Assembly (NCBI GenBank): GCA_942492965.1
Contig: OW818656.1
Span: 3,348,001-3,412,000 of the forward strand
From: Sphingosinicella sp942492965
Lineage (GTDB): Bacteria > Pseudomonadota > Alphaproteobacteria > Sphingomonadales > Sphingomonadaceae
Reading direction: 5' to 3'
Length of the DNA: 64,000 bases
Position numbers and translations under genes: made by a program. Each line of letters begins with the position of its first letter. Within the stretch, counting starts at the first letter, position 1. Of the stretch, positions 8,432 to 16,300 are shown in pieces. The notes under the pieces were generated by a model. That model worked only from the letters and a program-made list of their open reading frames with translations. It did not search any database and had not been told where the DNA came from.

Positions 8432-8487
8432 GGCCTTGAGAGGCGTGCCGGCAGGCGTCATGCTGGGCCGGCGCCTTCGAACACCGC

Positions 8488-9087
8488 TCATCTTGGTGCG
8501 AGCGGCGGACTGCGCCGGACGGCAAACAGCGCATTCACGGGCACGGCGTCGGAAGGTCCAGAGACTGTCCTTCGCACGATAAACAGTGTCTCCGGCGGAG
8601 GCGGGGGCAACCCCTCGGACGGGGTAAGACCGCGCGTCACGGCAGCGACGTAGGCGATGGTTTCCGGGGGGAGGGGGCGCCCGGCGAGATGTTCGCCGTA
8701 GCGTGCGGGGCCGGCGTGATAGGCGGCGAACAGCGCCGGAAAGCCGAAGCGGTCGTGCATGGTGCGGAGGTAGGCCGCGCCGCCGAGGATGTTGGCGCGG
8801 GGGGCGTCGGGATCGTTTCCGAGACCGTGCCGCGCAGTCATGTCGGCCCATGTGCCTGGCATCAGCTGCATGAGCCCGATGGCGCCGGCGGACGAGCGGA
8901 TGGGCAGGCGGCTGCGCGTCGTAAGGCCGCCGCTTTCGGCGCGCATGACGCGGGCGATCCAGTCGGCGGGGATGCCGAAACGGAGCGCGGCTTCGTCGAT
9001 GAACGGCTGCCAGCGGCGAACGGGATCGGCGTGCGCAGGCGCGGCAAGCACGACCGCGAAGGCGAGGGCGGCTCTCAGCGGCGCCAT
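8488..9087 (-). CDS. Secreted lytic transglycosylase (SLT-like)
   Basis: This 199-residue periplasmic muramidase-type protein would open peptidoglycan for the conjugation channel. It starts at the ATG at 9087, overlapping the TraF gene end by 13 bases. The signal peptide is MAPLRAALAFAVVLAAPAHA. The SLT domain shows IPADWIARVMRAESGG (catalytic Glu in the ESGG motif), SSAGAIGLMQLMPGTW, and a later NILGGAAYLRTMHDRFG and FAAYHAGPARYG. These are the hallmark blocks of family 1 transglycosylases. The C-terminal proline-rich tail (GLPPPPPETLF) is outside the domain. VirB1-type transglycosylases commonly sit in type IV secretion clusters. Confidence 0.92.
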   Translation of the reverse strand: MAPLRAALAFAVVLAAPAHADPVRRWQPFIDEAALRFGIPADWIARVMRAESGGLTTRSRLPIRSSAGAIGLMQLMPGTWADMTARHGLGNDPDAPRANILGGAAYLRTMHDRFGFPALFAAYHAGPARYGEHLAGRPLPPETIAYVAAVTRGLTPSEGLPPPPPETLFIVRRTVSGPSDAVPVNALFAVRRSPPLAPR

Positions 9088-9656
9088 ATCAGCCGCGCGC
9101 GGCCGAGGACGTCGGCGGCCTCCGTCACCCCGAAATAGCGGCCGTCGAACGAGGCAGGGCTGTCCATGAGGAGCAAGACCTGCCCGTCGCGAAGGTGGAC
9201 GCAGCCCTGCCATGCGGGCAGCGGGCGGCCGAGGCTGTCGGCGTCGCGGCGTAGCGCGCGCGACCGGCCGTTGACGGTGACGACAGCGCCGAACGCGCAG
9301 ACGCTGTCGCCGGAACGCGCGGCGAGGCGCTTGATGAGGGGGATGCGGGCGGGGAGATAGCGGCGCGCGTCAGCAAGCCCGCGCCACTGCGCGGGCAGCC
9401 GCGCGGCGACCATGTCGCCGTGCCGCAAGTGCGCGGTCGGATCGAGCAGATAGAGGCCGCGCGGGGCACTTGCCGAGATGTTCCAGACGAGGCGTGGTGC
9501 GGGCTCGGCGCCGAGGAGCAGGCAGGCGAGTGCTCCCGCAAGCCCGATCAGGACGCGGTCCCGCGCGCGCCGGAGCCGGGCGCAGCGGGCGCGGGCGAGC
9601 GTCTCGCCCCACGCGCGCAAGGGTGCGGCGCCGGTACTCGAATGGTGCCGGGTCAT
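9075..9656 (-). CDS. traF: TraF-type S26 signal peptidase (conjugal pilin maturation)
   Basis: TraF of IncP systems is an S26 serine protease that processes and cyclises the TrbC pilin. This 193-residue protein has one N-terminal membrane helix (LIGLAGALACLLLGA), then NISASAPRGLYLLDP with the catalytic serine in the SAPRGLY motif, HGDMVAARLP, and IPLIKRLAARSGDSVC carrying the catalytic lysine. The C-terminal FDGRYFGVTEAADVLGRARL closes the fold. The gene overlaps the transglycosylase gene and begins four bases inside the small HTH gene. The substrate is probably the TrbC product of the gene at 1722-2045. Confidence 0.92.
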   Translation of the reverse strand: MTRHHSSTGAAPLRAWGETLARARCARLRRARDRVLIGLAGALACLLLGAEPAPRLVWNISASAPRGLYLLDPTAHLRHGDMVAARLPAQWRGLADARRYLPARIPLIKRLAARSGDSVCAFGAVVTVNGRSRALRRDADSLGRPLPAWQGCVHLRDGQVLLLMDSPASFDGRYFGVTEAADVLGRARLIWRR

Positions 9657-9880
9657 GGCCGTGGACCTTTGCCGGAGCCTTCCGACCAGGCGTCGAGGTC
9701 GTCGATATGGTACTGGATGAAGCGGCTGTGGTGCCGAAAGACGGGCCCGGTTCCCTGTTTGCGCAGGTGCTTCAAAAGCCTGCTTGAGATGCGCAAGTAA
9801 GCGGCCGCCTGATCGGTATTGAGATAGGGAGAGCCGCGCCGCGCGAGCGCGGCGCGGGCGATATCGTCATTGGTGGTCAT
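9653..9880 (-). CDS. Small helix-turn-helix (excisionase/MerR-like) DNA-binding protein
   Basis: A 75-residue protein starting at the ATG at 9880. Its core SPYLNTDQAAAYLRISSRLL and the following KHLRKQGTGPVFRHHSRFIQYHIDDLDAW match the helix_turn_helix_17/excisionase-like winged fold: an N-terminal HTH, a basic wing and the final DLDAW helix. Such proteins bind DNA as recombination directionality factors or as small regulators. It overlaps traF by four bases and heads the traF-transglycosylase run, so control of transfer or excision is plausible. The integrase it would serve is not in this part of the window. Confidence 0.82.
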   Translation of the reverse strand: MTTNDDIARAALARRGSPYLNTDQAAAYLRISSRLLKHLRKQGTGPVFRHHSRFIQYHIDDLDAWSEGSGKGPRP

Positions 9881-10053
9881 GCCGGAGTTCCTGCATTTGG
9901 CGGCACCAAAGCCGCTGCCGGTAACACCGAAGATGCAGCGCGCGGCACCGGGCCGGGAGGCTCGAAAACGCGCGCACGCGAAATCGAGCCAGCGACACGC
10001 GATGCGAATTTTCATTGCGGAAAGGGGAGGGGCGACCTTACATCCGCATCGTC

Positions 10054-10266
10054 ATGAGCATTGGAACGCGGATCGACGAGGCGGGCACGCTGCTCGCCGA
10101 GGGGGAGGATGTGCTGCTGCGCCGCGATGCCGGCGGCCGCTACCGTCTGGACCTCAGGCGGGTTTCCGCGCCGCCGCACGGCGCGCGCGTGCGGGTGACG
10201 GGCGTGCTCGTCGAGGCCGATCTGGTGGATGTCGACGCGGTCACCGCCGAGCGCAGCGCCGCCTGA
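10054..10266 (+). CDS. DUF5818-like small protein
   Basis: This 70-residue protein starts at the ATG at 10054 (MSIGTRIDEAGTLLAEGEDV) and is predicted almost all beta: a short hook, then LLRRDAGGRYRLDLRRV and ARVRVTGVLVEADLVDVDAV. The pattern resembles the DUF5818 family, common in sphingomonads: TRxxExGxLxxxG, then RDxGGxWRLD, then GxRVRVxGxRxxxDLLDVD. No activity is known to me. It is the only plus-strand gene in the transfer block. It converges with the nucleotidyltransferase-HEPN gene 12 bases downstream and diverges from the HTH gene. Confidence 0.72.
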   Translation: MSIGTRIDEAGTLLAEGEDVLLRRDAGGRYRLDLRRVSAPPHGARVRVTGVLVEADLVDVDAVTAERSAA

Positions 10267-10278
10267 ACGAACGAAACG

Positions 10279-11199
10279 CTAGACCTTCGCCGCTTCCAGT
10301 TCGGCGATGCGTTCGCTGCACACGGCATGGACGACGCGGCCAAGCTCCTCGACTTGGCTACCCAGCCACTCCAGTTCCTCGGCAGAAATACGGTAGTGCT
10401 TCGAGTAGCGGGCCTTCACGTAGGCCTCCTTGAGCTTCTCGAAGAGCGCGCGTTCCTTCTTCGTGTCGCGCGGCCAGACGTGGAAAAGGCGCCGGTCCAG
10501 CCGTTCGGCCTGCGTGCGCAGGAAGCCCAGATTGTGGACGTGCGGGGTATAGAAGGTGCACACCAAGAGCGCGCAATGGTACAGGCTTTCGGTGGCCTGA
10601 TGCAGCAAGAACGCCGCCTTCTTGTTCCAGCGCCGTTCAATCGTGAACTTGGCGGTTTCCAAGAACTGCTGCCCGCCTGGTAACCACTCCTCGAAGTATT
10701 CCTTCGCCATGGCGAGCGCCTGTTTGGGCGTCTTCGGCTTCGGCGTATGGAACGGCGTGTCGTCGCTCTGGTAGAGCGCGATGCCGTCTTTGGCGACGTC
10801 CATGAAGAAGTACCGGCCATGCGCAAGGCCGTCGTTCACCTCCTGCAACGTGTGCACGATGAAGTTCACTGGGGTCTTCAGCGTCTTCGTGATGCCGTAC
10901 TCGCGCATCAGCTGATCCTCGGCCTTTTCCCAGTAGGGGATGCGGTCGGTGAGGCGCTTGTCATTGACGACGACGAGCAGGTCGAAGTCGGACTTGTAAC
11001 CCTTGGCGGTGTGCGGCTCATCGACCCAGCCGCCGCGCGCGTAGCTGCCGTAGAGCACGATCTTGAGGATGCGGCCCTTCTTCTTCCACGCCTGCGTCGC
11101 GAGGCTCGTCGCTTCCTCGAAGCCGGCAAACAGCACCTCGAGGACGCGTTCGAGCTCGCGCTGCTTGGCGGGCGGCAGATGATCGAGGTCGGTGCGCAT
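10279..11199 (-). CDS. Nucleotidyltransferase-HEPN fusion protein
   Basis: The 306-residue product joins two domains that are usually a toxin-antitoxin or resistance pair. The N-terminal nucleotidyltransferase has KIVLYGSYARGGW (GSYARG at about 51-56) followed by YKSDFDLLVVV, giving the DxD metal pair (D71, D73). The C-terminal HEPN-like helical domain includes RRWNKKAAFLLHQATESLYH and a terminal KARYSKHYRISAEELEWL. In separate-gene systems, MntA adenylylates the HepT toxin; in fused proteins the HEPN part is often non-toxic or serves substrate binding. It faces the DUF736 gene side of the element, next to the proposed defence operon. Partner and target are unknown. The classic HEPN RNase motif is not clear here. 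Confidence 0.82.
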   Translation of the reverse strand: MRTDLDHLPPAKQRELERVLEVLFAGFEEATSLATQAWKKKGRILKIVLYGSYARGGWVDEPHTAKGYKSDFDLLVVVNDKRLTDRIPYWEKAEDQLMREYGITKTLKTPVNFIVHTLQEVNDGLAHGRYFFMDVAKDGIALYQSDDTPFHTPKPKTPKQALAMAKEYFEEWLPGGQQFLETAKFTIERRWNKKAAFLLHQATESLYHCALLVCTFYTPHVHNLGFLRTQAERLDRRLFHVWPRDTKKERALFEKLKEAYVKARYSKHYRISAEELEWLGSQVEELGRVVHAVCSERIAELEAAKV

Positions 11200-11300
11200 G
11201 GCCTATCCTAGCAGTCAGGGCGTGCAAATCCACAGCGATATCAGCGTGCTGCAGGCCGGAAAACCGGCTCCCGCAGGGATGCGGGAGCCGGGGCGGCAAG

Positions 11301-11618
11301 TCAGTCCGCCGGGTTCCAGATGATGGCGAAGCTGTTCTCGTCCTTGCCTGCGGCGCGGCCGAGGTTGGCGTAGATGCGGCGGGGGCCGAACTCCGGCGCG
11401 GCCATGACGAGCGCGACATATTCGTTGCCGGATGTCTCGCCGACGCGCTTCCAGCCGGCGCCGACCTCGATGCCTTCGGACGACACCCGGTAGTCGGGAT
11501 GGCTGTCGCTGGCCTTGGACGGGTTGGGCGTGATCTCGATCGCGGCGCGGATCGTGAGGGTGCGAAGCTGGCCCTTGAAGCTGTCGCCTTCGCGGGTGAC
11601 GTAGCCGATTGCAGACAT
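11301..11618 (-). CDS. DUF736 family protein
   Basis: This 105-residue protein begins MSAIGYVTREGDSFKGQLRT and contains ITPNPSKASDSHPDYRV, AGWKRVGETSGNEYVALV and a C-terminal ENSFAIIWNP. These are the conserved blocks of DUF736, found almost only on plasmids and conjugative elements of Alphaproteobacteria. The start at 11618 has a GGAGAG binding site about seven bases upstream. Function is unknown; a role in element maintenance is assumed because of its strict association with transfer genes. It is the outermost recognisable transfer-module gene here. Confidence 0.92.
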   Translation of the reverse strand: MSAIGYVTREGDSFKGQLRTLTIRAAIEITPNPSKASDSHPDYRVSSEGIEVGAGWKRVGETSGNEYVALVMAAPEFGPRRIYANLGRAAGKDENSFAIIWNPAD

Positions 11619-12128
11619 GATTTCTCTCCTGTGTCTCGCCGGCGACCATTCGCGGGCGATGGCCAGCCTGAGGAACGGCGTCAGCGCCCTTGCCGGACCT
11701 GTAAGGCCGCAGCGAACGCGGAGGACCGGAGGCAGGACGCGGATTTGGAGCGCGAGCGTCCGCGAGGAGGCCGGCCATGCGGCCGGGGAAATCCGTGACC
11801 GGGCGATGGTTTGGGCAAGAGGGCGGCCGGTCCAGGCGCAATGGCCTGCCCGCCATATGGTTGCCAGACATGGAGAGGTCAGCTGGAAGTGACTGTTTCC
11901 CGACGTGGCTAAGAATGGCCGTGCTACCCAGACGTGTCTGGAGCGTCATCCTGTCATTCCAGCAGCGGAGGGACCTTTCCGATCAATTCCGCCCAGAGGA
12001 ACGACGGATAGTAGGACGGTCCGGGTAGTCCGCTATTGAGGACGAGATGGCGAAAAGCGGACATTGATCGCCTGCTCGCCTATGTTCAACGCCCGCGCAC
12101 GGCCTCACGGCGAGTGAGCCAATTATCC
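11619..12128. other. Intergenic region between the conjugation block and the three-gene operon
   Basis: No convincing gene is seen in these 510 bases. The left half is GC-rich with small stem-loops (GGCCG...CGGCC near 11770 and CAGGC...GCCTG near 11840). Near the right end is a 7-bp inverted repeat, GTCCGCT (12028-12034) and AGCGGAC (12056-12062), 66-135 bases upstream of the next start codon, a possible operator. AAGCGGAC also occurs twice near 5700. This may be a junction between element backbone and cargo, but no repeated junction sequence could be shown. Confidence 0.35.
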
Positions 12129-12157
12129 TTGCAAAATTGAATTACGATGTCTATTTT
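12129..12157 (+). promoter_or_regulatory. Predicted sigma70-type promoter giving a leaderless mRNA
   Basis: TTGCAA (12129-12134) and TATTTT (12152-12157) are separated by 17 bases. Transcription would start near 12164, which is the A of the ATG chosen for the first ATPase gene. No Shine-Dalgarno sequence is visible before that ATG, which fits a leaderless transcript. This is a pattern match only. Confidence 0.45.
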
Positions 12158-12163
12158 GCACAA

Positions 12164-13351
12164 ATGCTGAACCGAGAAATTCTCCCACTCCTGACTAGGC
12201 GGCTGGATCAATTCGATAGCGTAGCGTTGCTTGGGCCGCGTCAGGTTGGGAAGACCACGCTTGCCCGCCAGATCGCGGACGCCGCTGAGGGTGGCGCAAG
12301 ATATATCGATCTCGAACGCCCAGCAGACCGTCGCTTGCTTGATGACGCCGACGCCTATTTCGCTGCGCACGCAAAAGAACTCATTGTCCTGGATGAGGTT
12401 CAACGTGCTCCTGAGATATTCCGCGTCTTGCGCGGACAGATCGACGAACGCCGCCGGATGGGCGGGGCTGGCGGGAAATTCCTCATCTTGGGATCGGCGT
12501 CACTGGACCTGCTACGGCAATCGTCGGAGAGTCTTGCCGGGCGGATCAGCTACCTTGAGCTAGGCCCGCTCAATGCGCGGGAAGTGGATCGCGAAAGTGA
12601 CACTTCGCTAGATCGGTTGTGGCTCCAGGGCGGCTTTCCACCGAGTTATGTTCGCGATGATGGCGAGGAAAGCCTGCAATGGCGCCGCGATTTCATTCAA
12701 ACCTATCTGGAACGCGACCTTCCGCAGTTTGGTTTCAATGTGGACAGCGAGCAGATCGATCGGTTCTGGCGAATGCTGGCCAATGACCAGGGCGAGCTTT
12801 TCAACGCGGAACGATACGCACGATCCTTGGGTGTCAGTGGGCATACTGTGACCCGCTATCTCGACATGCTGGAAAAGCTGTTGCTCGTTCGCGTCTTGCG
12901 GCCTTGGTCGGCAAACAGCGGCAAGCGGCTTGTCAAATCACCACGGCCGTTTGTCCGCGACAGTGGGCTGCTCCATGCATTGCTCGATTTGCGACAGACT
13001 GACGATGTTCGTCGTCATTCGGTCGCCGGGAAAAGCTGGGAAGGCTTCGTCATCGAGAACCTAGTCGGCGCGACATTCGGCCGGGCAAAGCCATACTTCT
13101 ACCGCTCCAGCGGCGGAGCGGAGGCTGACCTCGTGCTGGAATTCGCGCCGGGACGATGCTGGGCCATCGAAATCAAGCTTTCCAGCGCGCCAGCGATTGA
13201 CCGCGGTTTTCACAACGCGGCGGACGATCTGGGAGCCGAGCGCCGATTGCTCGTCTACAAAGGAAACGAGCGGTTCCCGATGCGCGGGGGTGTGGAGGCG
13301 ATGCCGCTGACCCTGGCCATGAATGAAGTCAGTGCGGCGGTGCAGGCATGA
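12164..13351 (+). CDS. AAA_14/DUF4143 family ATPase, first gene of the putative defence operon
   Basis: A 395-residue P-loop ATPase with a C-terminal DUF4143 domain. Walker A is GPRQVGKTT (24-32) and Walker B is ELIVLDEVQRAPE near 77-89. A sensor-like KFLILGSASLDLL follows, then a winged-helix-like middle region. The C-terminal part has GKSWEGFVIENL and a PD-(D/E)xK-like pair: EADLVLEF then CWAIEIKLSSAP. The ATG at 12164 is preferred; a TTG at 12137 would add nine residues. No ribosome binding site is seen, consistent with a leaderless start. Members of this family are very common but mostly uncharacterised. Here it is coupled by ATGA to the giant NTPase gene, and the third gene is its paralogue, so the three products probably act together. 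Confidence 0.88.
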   Translation: MLNREILPLLTRRLDQFDSVALLGPRQVGKTTLARQIADAAEGGARYIDLERPADRRLLDDADAYFAAHAKELIVLDEVQRAPEIFRVLRGQIDERRRMGGAGGKFLILGSASLDLLRQSSESLAGRISYLELGPLNAREVDRESDTSLDRLWLQGGFPPSYVRDDGEESLQWRRDFIQTYLERDLPQFGFNVDSEQIDRFWRMLANDQGELFNAERYARSLGVSGHTVTRYLDMLEKLLLVRVLRPWSANSGKRLVKSPRPFVRDSGLLHALLDLRQTDDVRRHSVAGKSWEGFVIENLVGATFGRAKPYFYRSSGGAEADLVLEFAPGRCWAIEIKLSSAPAIDRGFHNAADDLGAERRLLVYKGNERFPMRGGVEAMPLTLAMNEVSAAVQA

Positions 13352-16300
13352 TCGAGGCGCGAGACTATATTCCGCGCACGCTCAGCTGGACCGACGCCGC
13401 GCTCAAAACCCAGACGGTGCGGGATAGCGAGATCGTCGCGCGGTTTTCCGATCCAATCGTCATCCTTGGCGACCCAGGTATAGGCAAGACTTGGCTCATG
13501 GAAATGCTGGGCGAGCAGGATGGCCTCCAATTTATCCGTGCTACTCGCTTGCTGCGACAGCCTGATCACAGCGATTTCGGGGGCCAGCGTTTGGTCATCG
13601 ATGGCCTCGACGAAGTTGCCTCGATCAAGGAAGGGGACCCGCTCCACAATGTCCTGACCAAATTGATCGCATGCGGGAAGCCGCCCTTCATCCTGTCATG
13701 TCGGTCGGCAGAATGGAAGGAGGTGACCGGCAAGCTCGATATTGCCGACGAATATGGCGTCACCCCCATTTGCCTCAATTTGGAACTGCTTAGCGAAGAA
13801 GAGGCTGTCGCGGCGCTCGAAAGGAGGGTCGATCAAACTAAAGCCCGCAAAGCAATCTACGCGCTAAAACAAGCGGATCTGGAGGAATTTTTCCAGAACC
13901 CCCTCTATCTCGATTTTGTTGCCGCCATTGTCAAAGCCGGTGGCGAACTCCCCGAAACCCGGGCGGGCTTGTATGAGCAAGCCGTTGCTCAGCTGCAGCT
14001 GGAGCCGAACGCGCGGCACAAGGGCAAAGGCATTGATGCGCTATCCGAAGAAGCGGCGCTCGATGCGGCCGGCGCGATCATGGCGGCCATACTGATTACC
14101 GACGCAAGTAGCATTGCGATGAATGGCGACGGCGCGGCCGGCCTGAAACTGGCTGAGCTATCTGAACTCGCCGATACCGGCGCGATGACCGCAGTCATGC
14201 GCAGCAACCTTTTCCGGACGATTTCGGGCGCGCCAGGGCAGTTCGCCCCGATGCACCGCACTGTTGCCGAATTTCTTGGCGCTCGCTGGCTTGCGCGGCA
14301 TGTCGACCGACATCCCCACTCGCACCATTTGGCCGGTCGCATCATCGGCATGATGACCGCAGAAGGCGGTGTACCATCGTCGCTGCGAGGACTGCATGCA
14401 TGGCTACCAAAATTTAGCCCGATGCGCCTTGGGCCAGGTGCTATCGACCGCGATCCTTATGGAATCATCCGGTATGGCGATGGTGACGGGCTGAGCTCTG
14501 GGCAGGCGCGCCACCTGATCGCCGCGCTACGTCGTTTGTCCAAATTCGAACAATGGTTCCGTGGCGGATATTGGGCAACCGAAGCAAAGGGCGGTTTGGC
14601 CCAGCCCTCTTTGCTCGAAGACATTCGCGCCATCATTATGGATGACAGCGAAACCGTCGCGTTTCGCTCGCTTTTTATCGAGGCGGTCGTAGGCAGCGAC
14701 CTTGTATCCGATCTTTCGGCTGAACTCGCGGCAATCCTGTTCGACACCAAGCGAGCGTATCGTGAACGTCACGATGCAGGGACGGCCTTGGCGAAAACCC
14801 CGCCACATGGATTCGACTGGCCCGATGCACTTACTCGGCTTCTCAAGTCCAAGAACCGCGATTGCTACCGTCTCGCCGCCGAACTTCTCGACGATATCGG
14901 CTTTGACGCCATTCCCGATCACCTGATTGCCAAGGTCATTCTGGCGCATGCTCGGCTGTTTCAGGAAAAGGAGCGCGAAACCCGCACGTTCGGCTCCTTC
15001 TTCCGGCTTGAGCGCGAGTTTCCGGACAAACGGATAGCGGGGGTGCTGGATGCATTGGCCGTAACGGTGCTGCCCAAGCTCGATCCGAAGAAATGGTGGG
15101 GCGAAGGCTATGATGAACGGTGGAGCGAGTTTGCAGGGCTGGTGCGCAAATTGTGTTCCCGCCAGCTTGCCTATGATGCTTCTGCTGTTTCGCCCAAGCA
15201 ACTTCGAAACTGGCTTGGGATGATTGAGCGGGAATACATGCGCAACGACGAGGAGGTGAAGGCCATCGCCAATCATCTCCAGTCGGACGACAGGCTACGT
15301 CGCGGGGTGCAACGGCTGGCTCTGCTCCATAAACATGCTGAGGAAGCCTATTTCGCGCGATCCTATCAACTGTCGAGGCTATCCAGCGGATTTGGCGTGA
15401 CCGATGATGATGCGCGACTGCTGCTTGCCGAGCTGGTTGCGCGCAACGACCCTGCAGATCGAGAACGCTGGATGGCGTTGGTGGCGCTTTTCCGAACGGA
15501 AGGCACCATTCCAATCGATATCCGCAAGCTCGCTAGGCCCTTCGCACGGGGCGATCAGGAGTTGCTGGATTTCCTGATCAAGAAGCCGAAGCGCAGCGAG
15601 CTCGAAGATTGGCAAATACAGGACCGAAAGAACCAGCGTCAGCGCGAAAAACGCAAAGCCAAAAATGCCGCAACCGCGCGCAAAAACTATAGTGACAATA
15701 TTGAAGCGGTTCGTGCTGGGGAATTCCGTTGGATTTTCGCCCCAGCGCAGGCTTATCTTGACATGTACGCCGACCTCGAACGCAAGGGGCCGCCCGAAGG
15801 CCGAATCGAAGAATGGCTGGGTGATGAGGTCAAGGATGCGGCTCTGAAGGGCTTTGAAGCTGTTCTGCATCGTGACGATCTGCCCACAGCCGACCAAATT
15901 GCACAGAGCTACGCGGAATCGCGGGTCTGGAATTTCATCTATCCCATGCTCGCCGGGGCAGGCAGCAGACATCTGGCGGGCAAGGGGTTTGATGACCTTC
16001 CTGCCGAGCTTGTCTCCGCATTGTTGCTCGGCTGCGAGCAGGAATTGCTCAGCGGACGAGAGCAATTCGACGGACTCGAAGATGCGCTGCGCGAGAATCT
16101 GCTGCGAGAGCCAGCCGCCTATGAGGCGCATTGGCGGCGCAAAATGGACCCGATGTTCGCGCACCAGCGCAGCCATGTTCAAGGGCTATACCGCTTTGCG
16201 CGCATTGATAGCGAACGTCCCCTTTCAACGCGGCTGTCCCGCGAATGGTTGGAGCGCCACGGAGACCTTCCACTCGAAATTGAGCGCGAACTGGCGCGTT

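Noticed and set aside
7682..8851. 389-codon minus-strand reading through the small gene and the oriT gap
   Set aside because: Runs across three recognised features in another frame and is low-complexity Arg/Ala/Ser sequence.
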